From Parerythrobacter lutipelagi (GTDB taxonomy: Bacteria; Pseudomonadota; Alphaproteobacteria; Sphingomonadales; Sphingomonadaceae): a DNA stretch of 64,000 nt. The stretch's first letter is position 1. Every line of letters begins with the position of its first letter. Shown piece after piece: positions 58,400 through 64,000 of the stretch. The stretch lies in the NCBI RefSeq assembly GCF_005434975.1, contig NZ_SKCJ01000002.1, forward strand, positions 558,001 through 622,000, in the 5' to 3' direction. The notes below the pieces were generated by a model. That model ran no database searches and had not been told where the DNA came from. It saw nothing but the letters and a program-made list of their open reading frames with translations. The position numbers and the translations under genes are program-made.

Positions 58400-59902
58400 A
58401 TGATACGATTCACGCGAAATCTGAAGGGCTTCGGACTGGCTGCCGTCGGCGCCTCCGCGCTGGCGCTTGGGTCACAGGCGGCAGGGCAATCGGTGTCCGA
58501 TCGTGATGAGACCGCGCAAGGCGATGTCGCGGTCACGATCTACAACAACAATCTCGCGCTGGTGCAGGATGTGCGGCAGATCAACATTCGCCAGGGCGAA
58601 AGCAAGATCGAGTTTCCCGATGTGTCGGCTCAGATCCGGCCTGAAACCTTGAGCTTCTTTGCCGCCGATACGACGATTGCCGAACAAAACTTCGATTTCG
58701 ACCTGCTGACCCCGGTCAAGATGATGGAGAAAGCCATCGGTCAGACGGTCACGCTGGTGCGGACCAATCCGGCGACCGGGCGTGAGACGACCGAGCGGGC
58801 GAAGGTGCTTTCGACCGCTGGCGGCGTGGTGGTGCAGATCGGTGACCGGATCGAAGTGCTGCGCGATGACGGGCTGCCGGTCCGCGTGGTGTTCGACCGG
58901 GTGCCGCCGAATCTGCGCGCGCGCCCGACGCTTTCCGTCAACCTGCTGAGCAGTCGTTCGGGCACGCGGCCGGCGTCGATCCGCTATCTTACGCCGGGGC
59001 TCGGGTGGAGCGCGGACTATGTCGCGCTGTTCGACGATCAGCGCGGGACGACCGACATGCAGGGCTGGGTCACGCTGACCAACAACACCGGCACCACCTT
59101 CCATGATGCTGATACCTTGCTGGTCGCGGGCAATCCAAGTGGAGGCGGGCGGCGGATGAGCCGGGGGATGCTGACACCGGGGACGGAAAACTCCGGCCGC
59201 GAGCAAGTGGGCGATTTCTATCTCTATCCGATCTCTGCGCGCACCACGATTGCCAACGCCCAGACGAAGCAGGTGAGTTTTCTCGACGTGCAGGGGGTTC
59301 CCGCACGCAAGGTTTACCGGCGTGAAGTCGGCTGGCTGGCGAACGAGCGGGCACCCACCCCTGCCACAACGGAGATCAGCTTCTCGACGTCGCGTGATCA
59401 GGGACTGGGTGATGCTTTGCCCGCTGGCACGGTGCGGTTCTACCAGCGCGACCAGCAGGGCACGCCGCAGTTCATCGGCGAAAGCGGCATCGGGCACACT
59501 CCGATGGGCAGCGAGCTGTCGCTGCGGACTGGCGAAGCGTTCGATATCTATATCCAGGCCGAGACGGAGAAACGTGAAGAGATTACCGCAGCCGAGTGGG
59601 AGAGGTCAGCCCGTTACCGGGTGTTGCGCGATGGCGAAGTGGTAGAGCAGATAGATGTCGAGCGGCCGAAGAAATTTTATCGCACGACCATTCGTTACAC
59701 GCTGACCAATGCCAAGAGCACGGCGGTCGAAGTCGATCTGGTTCAGTCCGGCCTGATGCGCAGCTGGTGGGCGAGCGACTACCGGATCGTCAGCGAAGAC
59801 ATTGCGGGCATGCAGATCAATGCAGACCGGCGCAAATGGATCGTCCCGGTCCCCGCCGAGGGCGAACGTGTGATCCGCGTTACCTACGAGAGTCGTTACT
59901 GA
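58400..59902 (+). CDS. DUF4139 protein (first paralogue)
   Basis: This is a 500-residue exported protein with a signal peptide (NLKGFGLAAVGASALALGSQAAG). The mature part is beta-rich with DUF4139 features (VAVTIYNNNLALVQDVRQI, IRYLTPGLGWSADYVALFD, WVTLTNNTGTTFHDADTLLVAG, FYRTTIRYTLTNAKSTAVEVDL). Its role is unknown; eukaryotic relatives are linked to mucin-like or adhesive proteins. ATG 58400 has GGAGAG upstream. It is followed after seven bases by a paralogue on the same strand. Confidence 0.85.
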   Translation: MIRFTRNLKGFGLAAVGASALALGSQAAGQSVSDRDETAQGDVAVTIYNNNLALVQDVRQINIRQGESKIEFPDVSAQIRPETLSFFAADTTIAEQNFDFDLLTPVKMMEKAIGQTVTLVRTNPATGRETTERAKVLSTAGGVVVQIGDRIEVLRDDGLPVRVVFDRVPPNLRARPTLSVNLLSSRSGTRPASIRYLTPGLGWSADYVALFDDQRGTTDMQGWVTLTNNTGTTFHDADTLLVAGNPSGGGRRMSRGMLTPGTENSGREQVGDFYLYPISARTTIANAQTKQVSFLDVQGVPARKVYRREVGWLANERAPTPATTEISFSTSRDQGLGDALPAGTVRFYQRDQQGTPQFIGESGIGHTPMGSELSLRTGEAFDIYIQAETEKREEITAAEWERSARYRVLRDGEVVEQIDVERPKKFYRTTIRYTLTNAKSTAVEVDLVQSGLMRSWWASDYRIVSEDIAGMQINADRRKWIVPVPAEGERVIRVTYESRY

Positions 59903-59909
59903 TCGGGCG

Positions 59910-61577
59910 ATGTGCATGACGCGACTTGCGGCCCTGATCCTTGCCATTGTGGCGCTTTGCCCGCCGCTTGCCGCGCGCGAGACGGTCGAGGCGTCCGTGG
60001 CGGAAGCGATTTCGATTACAGTCTATCGCGATCCCGATCGCGGCCAATGGAGCGAGATGAATCGCGACATGCCGCGCGGTTTCGCGATGATCAGCGAGAC
60101 GCGGACAGTCACGCTTCCCAAAGGTGAATCGACCATCCGTTTCGATGGCGTGGCGGAAGGCATGGTCGGCGTTACCGCAATCGTCACCGGCCTGCCGGGC
60201 GGGACGATCGAGAAAAACCGCAATGCCGAAATCCTCTCCCCCGCCGCGCTGGTGAACGGTGCGCTGGGCAACCGGGTCACGATTACGCGGACCAATCCCG
60301 CGACGGGCAAGACGGACAGCGCCAGTGCCATTGTCCGCACGCGGGCCGATGGCGGCCTGGTGCTACAGACGGGCGAAGGTTTCGAAGCGGTGCGCTGCGC
60401 CGGTCTGCCGGAAAAGCTCACCTTCGACCGCGTGCCTGACGGTCTTTCCGCCAAGCCGGTGTTCTCGATCGACACAAGCGATCCGGTCGGCGGCACCTAT
60501 CAAGTCACGCTGACCTATCTGGCCTGGGGCTTCGACTGGCAGGCGAATTATGTTGCAACACTGGGCGAGGGGAATGGCGGTGGGAAGGGCGGTGGGAAGG
60601 GCGACGGGACCTTTACCATGCGGCTGCTCAGCTGGCTGACGGTGCTCAATGACAACGGGCAAAGCTTCGTGGATGCCGATCTGCAAGTCGTCGCTGGAAC
60701 GTTGAATGTGACGAGCAATTTCCGCGCGCTGTCGCAGGCTCCGCGCGGCGAGCCGCTGCGTCTCACTTGCTACCCCATAGGCAGCACTGCGCAGGGATCG
60801 CCGGTGCCCTATTATGACCGCGACCGTAGCCCCGGCAGGCCAATGCCGCCCCCGCCAGCCATGGCAAGCTTCGCAGATAGCATTGTGGTTACCGGCGCGC
60901 GCTTACAGCGCGAAAAGATGGAAACGGCTGCCCCAGTAGCCGTCGTTTCGGCGGAGGAAGAGGATCTCGGTGATCTCAAGCTCTACCGCGTACCGATGCA
61001 AGTCACCGTCGCGGCCAAGGGGCTCAAGCAGGTTGCGTTTCTCAACAAGGACGAGGTCGAGGCGCGGTTTGTCTATACCTTCCGGTGCGAGGGCGATCTC
61101 GCCTTTCTGCCTGAAGATGAAGGCGGGCTTTTTCAACCAGCGCAAATGTTGCTGGTTACGAAGAATGAGACGGAGAAGGGGCTTGGCGTCGCTTTGCCTT
61201 TGGGTTCGCTCACGGTGTTCGAACCGGGCGGGAACGGCATCCAGCTGGTGTCGGAAATCAGTCTGCGCGATTACGCGGTCAATCAGGATGTCGAGCTGGA
61301 AATCGGGCGCAGTTCGCAAGTGTTTGCGCAATGCCGCCGGCTCGGGCCCCAGCCGGACGAGGACCGGCCAAACCGGTGGAGAACCATCAGGACTGCGATC
61401 ACCAACGCCAATGATCATTCGATCCGCGTGTGGGTTCCTGTCGCTATCGCAGGCTCGACCGAAGCGCGGTGGCGGGGCAAGGAACAAAAGCTCAAGGACG
61501 GCACCTGGATCGTCGAACTGGACCTGCCGGCCAACTCCCGCCGTGAATACGACTGGCAGTCGCGATACACGCGATAA
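59910..61577 (+). CDS. DUF4139 protein (second paralogue) with TonB-plug-like motif
   Basis: This 555-residue exported protein is related to the gene before it (AISITVYRDPDRGQW, GLPEKLTFDRVP, YLAWGFDWQANYVATLG, VPMQVTVAAKGLKQVAFLN). It has a signal peptide (RLAALILAIVALCPPLA), a Gly/Lys linker (GEGNGGGKGGGKGDG) and a Pro-rich stretch. Oddly, residues ~323-346 read DSIVVTGARLQREKMETAAP, as in the N-terminus of TonB-dependent receptors, although no plug or barrel is present. The order within the tandem pair suggests duplication. The start could be ATG 59916. Confidence 0.82.
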   Translation: MCMTRLAALILAIVALCPPLAARETVEASVAEAISITVYRDPDRGQWSEMNRDMPRGFAMISETRTVTLPKGESTIRFDGVAEGMVGVTAIVTGLPGGTIEKNRNAEILSPAALVNGALGNRVTITRTNPATGKTDSASAIVRTRADGGLVLQTGEGFEAVRCAGLPEKLTFDRVPDGLSAKPVFSIDTSDPVGGTYQVTLTYLAWGFDWQANYVATLGEGNGGGKGGGKGDGTFTMRLLSWLTVLNDNGQSFVDADLQVVAGTLNVTSNFRALSQAPRGEPLRLTCYPIGSTAQGSPVPYYDRDRSPGRPMPPPPAMASFADSIVVTGARLQREKMETAAPVAVVSAEEEDLGDLKLYRVPMQVTVAAKGLKQVAFLNKDEVEARFVYTFRCEGDLAFLPEDEGGLFQPAQMLLVTKNETEKGLGVALPLGSLTVFEPGGNGIQLVSEISLRDYAVNQDVELEIGRSSQVFAQCRRLGPQPDEDRPNRWRTIRTAITNANDHSIRVWVPVAIAGSTEARWRGKEQKLKDGTWIVELDLPANSRREYDWQSRYTR

Positions 61578-61623
61578 AGGGTCCGAAACCTGCTGATTTG
61601 CCGCTCACGGGCAAAAAAGTTTT

Positions 61624-61638
61624 GTTCCACTCTTGTTC
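61624..61638 (+). promoter_or_regulatory. SOS (LexA) box upstream of recA
   Basis: GTTC-CACTCTT-GTTC matches the alphaproteobacterial LexA consensus GTTC-N7-GTTC exactly, 79 bases before the recA start. GTTCTTTGAGAAC overlaps it as a further inverted repeat. It indicates induction of recA by DNA damage. Confidence 0.9.
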
Positions 61639-61716
61639 TTTGAGAACAAACTGCGTACACACTCGAACAGTTGAAGAGTCGGGCAGCCGCCCTAGGCAAC
61701 TGATGGAGGCCATGTC

Positions 61717-62778
61717 ATGGCAGCGAATCTCAAGCTGGTAGAAGGTAAGGAATCGAACGTGGACCGTCAGAAAGCGCTCGACGCAGCGCTCGCACAGATT
61801 GACCGGGCATTCGGCAAGGGTTCGGCGATGAAGCTGGGCTCGAAAGAGACCATGAATGTCGAATCGATTTCCACCGGCTCGCTCGGTCTCGACATAGCGC
61901 TGGGAATCGGCGGCTTGCCCAAAGGGCGGGTGATCGAAGTTTATGGGCCGGAAAGTTCAGGCAAGACCACTCTCGCCCTGCATGTGCTCGCCGAAGCGCA
62001 GAAGGCTGGCGGCACGGTTGCATTTGTCGACGCAGAGCACGCGCTGGACCCTGTCTATGCGAGGAAGCTCGGGGTCGATATTGACGAGCTTATCATCTCG
62101 CAGCCCGACACGGGCGAACAGGCGCTCGAGATTACCGATACTCTGGTCCGCTCCAATGCGGTGGATGTGCTGGTGGTCGACTCGGTTGCCGCACTGGTCC
62201 CGCGTGCGGAAATCGAAGGCGAAATGGGTGATAGCCATGTTGGCCTGCAGGCCCGCCTGATGAGCCAGTCGCTGCGCAAGCTGACCGGTTCGATCAACCG
62301 CTCGAAATGCATGGTGATTTTCATCAACCAGCTGCGCATGAAGATTGGCGTGATGTACGGCAACCCGGAAACCACCACTGGCGGCAACGCGCTGAAGTTT
62401 TACGCTTCGGTCCGCCTCGACATCCGCCGGATCGGCCAGATCAAGGACCGTGACGAAGTGGTGGGCAACTCGACCCGCGTCAAAGTGGTCAAGAACAAGG
62501 TTGCTCCGCCGTTCAAGCAGGTCGAATTCGACATCATGTACGGCAAGGGCATTTCCAAGACCGGCGAAATCCTTGATCTCGGCGTCAAGGCCGGGTTGGT
62601 CGAAAAGTCGGGTTCGTGGTTCTCCTATGACAGTGTCCGCATCGGGCAAGGCCGCGAAAACTCGAAGAGTTTCCTCGATGAGAACGTCGAGATGCGCGAC
62701 AAATTGGAAGCCGCCATTCGCGGCCGCACCGATGAAGTCGCCGAAGAGATGATGGCAGGCCCTGACGCGGAGGACTGA
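61717..62778 (+). CDS. recA: Recombinase RecA
   Basis: This is the strand-exchange protein and LexA co-protease. It has 353 residues, with Walker [10 protein letters not shown] at 77-85, the LexA/ssDNA loops around [18 protein letters not shown] and [16 protein letters not shown], and an acidic C-terminus (MMAGPDAED). It is full length, with a LexA box upstream and a terminator after it. No sign of an intein. Confidence 0.99.
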   Translation: MAANLKLVEGKESNVDRQKALDAALAQIDRAFGKGSAMKLGSKETMNVESISTGSLGLDIALGIGGLPKGRVIEVYGPESSGKTTLALHVLAEAQKAGGTVAFVDAEHALDPVYARKLGVDIDELIISQPDTGEQALEITDTLVRSNAVDVLVVDSVAALVPRAEIEGEMGDSHVGLQARLMSQSLRKLTGSINRSKCMVIFINQLRMKIGVMYGNPETTTGGNALKFYASVRLDIRRIGQIKDRDEVVGNSTRVKVVKNKVAPPFKQVEFDIMYGKGISKTGEILDLGVKAGLVEKSGSWFSYDSVRIGQGRENSKSFLDENVEMRDKLEAAIRGRTDEVAEEMMAGPDAED

Positions 62779-62827
62779 TCTCTCACTCTTCAAGCGGGCC
62801 ATCCGTCCAGTCGGCCCGAATAAACGG

Positions 62828-62869
62828 AAAACCGGCGCGAGCATCCAACTGGGGGCCGCGCCGGTTTTT
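62828..62869 (+). terminator. Rho-independent terminator of recA
   Basis: AAAACCGGCGCG and CGCGCCGGTTTTT form a stem of about 12 bp with a 17-base loop and a T-run, 50 bases after the recA stop. Confidence 0.85.
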
Positions 62870-62976
62870 CGTTGGTTGACTTGTCGTGTGCCGCAAACCC
62901 ATAGAAGTAGCGATTTGCAACGGACGATCTGGCAGCAGCCAGAAAACCAATGCGGCCTGCACCGGTGGGATAGAAC

Positions 62977-63807
62977 ATGACGACAAAACTCGATTGGCAA
63001 GGGCGCGTCGGGCACAGCTGGGCTGCGGAATGGCGCCGGACCGATCGAAGTTTTGGCGGGCTGACAGAACATCTCTTGGGCAAAGCCAGGGCACGCTCGG
63101 TCTATCAGGCTCTGGATGTTGGCTGCGGGGCTGGCGAACTGTCCATGGCCATTGCCCGTGAGCACGCGATGGCCGAAGTTGTCGGCCTCGATGTCTCGCC
63201 GGAACTCATCGAAGTTGCCAAGGAAAGAGCCGGCTATCTCTCCAATCTCGACTTTGCCGAGGGCGATGCGGCGAACTGGGTGCGTGACGGATTTTCGCCG
63301 GACCTCCTTATGTCGCGTCATGGCCTGATGTTTTTCGAACAACCCGTGGCTGCATTTGCCCACCTTCGTTCGATCTGCGCACCGGCTGCACGGCTGGTCT
63401 TCTCGTGCTTCCGGAGTTTCGAAGAGAACCCGTGGGCCGAACGCGTGGCCGGTTGCTTGCCCGGCGGTACCTTCGTGCCGCCAGATCGCTTCTCTCCCGG
63501 CCCGTTTGCCTTTGCAGATCGCGCGCATGTCGAAGGCATTCTCCACGATGCGGGCTGGACGGAGATCATGTTCGAGCGGATCGACTATGCATTCATCGCG
63601 GGCGCCGGAGAAGATGCGGTGGGCGACGCGCTGGAATATTTCCAGACCATCGGGCCGGCGGCGCGTGCCGCAGCGGGGCTTGGTCCCGAAGACAAGTCGA
63701 GGTTCCTCGGCAGTCTTGGTCGATATCTGCGCCAGAATGATGACGGGGGCATTATTGCCTTGCGCGCAGGGGCATGGGTTGTGACCGCCAAGGCACCAAT
63801 GCAATAG
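62977..63807 (+). CDS. Class I SAM-dependent methyltransferase
   Basis: This 276-residue protein has motif [15 protein letters not shown], the acidic loop [11 protein letters not shown], motif [17 protein letters not shown] and [11 protein letters not shown]. It resembles UbiE/MenG-like or small-metabolite methyltransferases of the Methyltransf_25 group; the substrate cannot be told. Similar genes lie between recA and alaS in other Erythrobacteraceae as far as I recall. Monocistronic, starting after the recA terminator. Confidence 0.88.
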   Translation: MTTKLDWQGRVGHSWAAEWRRTDRSFGGLTEHLLGKARARSVYQALDVGCGAGELSMAIAREHAMAEVVGLDVSPELIEVAKERAGYLSNLDFAEGDAANWVRDGFSPDLLMSRHGLMFFEQPVAAFAHLRSICAPAARLVFSCFRSFEENPWAERVAGCLPGGTFVPPDRFSPGPFAFADRAHVEGILHDAGWTEIMFERIDYAFIAGAGEDAVGDALEYFQTIGPAARAAAGLGPEDKSRFLGSLGRYLRQNDDGGIIALRAGAWVVTAKAPMQ

Positions 63808-63898
63808 ACCAAAAACTGGACGCGGATCGCCAGGTCCGGCGACAGAGAGCGATTTAATCGACTTGTCGCACGGCGAGCGAAGCCTTAACTGCCCGACT

Positions 63899-64000
63899 AT
63901 GCAATCGACCAACGATATTCGCCGCTCGTTTCTGGATTTCTTCGCCGACGCGGAGCATCAAGTGGTGCCCAGCGCGCCGCTGGTACCCTACAACGACCCG
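63899..64000 (+). CDS. alaS: Alanyl-tRNA synthetase, N-terminus (runs off window)
   Basis: The first 34 residues, [20 protein letters not shown] followed by [14 protein letters not shown], match the start of bacterial AlaS (IRxxFLxFF then HxxVPSxPLVPxxDP). It charges tRNA-Ala. The remaining ~850 residues lie outside the window. The recA-alaS neighbourhood is common in alphaproteobacteria. Confidence 0.95.
   Translation, partial: MQSTNDIRRSFLDFFADAEHQVVPSAPLVPYNDP

Noticed and set aside
61957-63912. 651-codon minus-strand frame
   Set aside because: Antisense to recA and the methyltransferase, with no recognisable domain.

Overview
This 64 kb window looks like a chromosome segment of an alphaproteobacterium in the Sphingomonadales, most likely Erythrobacteraceae. 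Three things suggest this: the overall GC-rich composition, the gene sets (mdh/sucD/sucA, smpB-DUF2062-cckA, recA near alaS), and LexA-type boxes of the alphaproteobacterial form (GTTC-N7-GTTC) in front of both uvrA and recA. The family placement is an inference from gene content and protein sequence. I found no rRNA, tRNA, intact insertion sequence, prophage or CRISPR array.

Layout: 1-3.2 kb is a leftward TCA-cycle operon (mdh, a small unknown gene, sucD, sucA) in which the first three genes overlap by their start and stop codons. A Fur-like box lies upstream of it. 3.4-7.1 kb holds a membrane GGDEF-EAL protein, a small conserved protein and a SleB-type cell-wall hydrolase. 7.3-12.0 kb is a complete vitamin B12 uptake unit, a cobalamin riboswitch followed by btuB-btuF-btuC-btuD, each gene overlapping the next by four bases. 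12-20 kb has a GH19-type lysozyme-like enzyme, the peptidase Dcp, a lower-GC cassette of two lipoproteins and a small protein, a sulfotransferase-like protein, a GGDEF protein and a GH24 lysozyme. 20.3-23.3 kb is SOS-controlled uvrA.

23.4-30.6 kb is the accessory part. It contains a low-GC SEFIR/TIR-type protein (candidate anti-phage gene), a terminase-small-subunit-like HTH protein interrupted by palindromic DNA, a large palindrome with 30-base tandem repeats, secreted proteins and a predicted outer-membrane barrel. It ends with rlpA and a 0.85 kb gene-free stretch holding a GGA-rich, hairpin-rich candidate RNA and two inverted DnaA-box-like sequences. 30.6-41.1 kb has argG, an acyltransferase, a mosaic M23/FN3 protein followed by duplicated gene fragments and a 120-base direct repeat around a lone PAS protein, then three secreted proteins divergent from an AraC regulator.

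41-64 kb is mostly conserved chromosome: cfa, a YedYZ-like molybdoenzyme/cytochrome pair with an SDR, rlmN coupled to an oxygenase and a methyltransferase, greB, a soluble lytic transglycosylase, dapA, smpB, the cell-cycle kinase cckA, two DUF4139 proteins, SOS-controlled recA, and the start of alaS.

Themes linking the genes are cell-envelope remodelling (six peptidoglycan-active enzymes), cell-cycle and c-di-GMP signalling (cckA, two GGDEF proteins), SOS repair (uvrA, recA) and central metabolism. The best candidates for undescribed biology are the SEFIR gene, the candidate RNA with its neighbouring DnaA-like palindrome, and the repeat-interrupted HTH gene.
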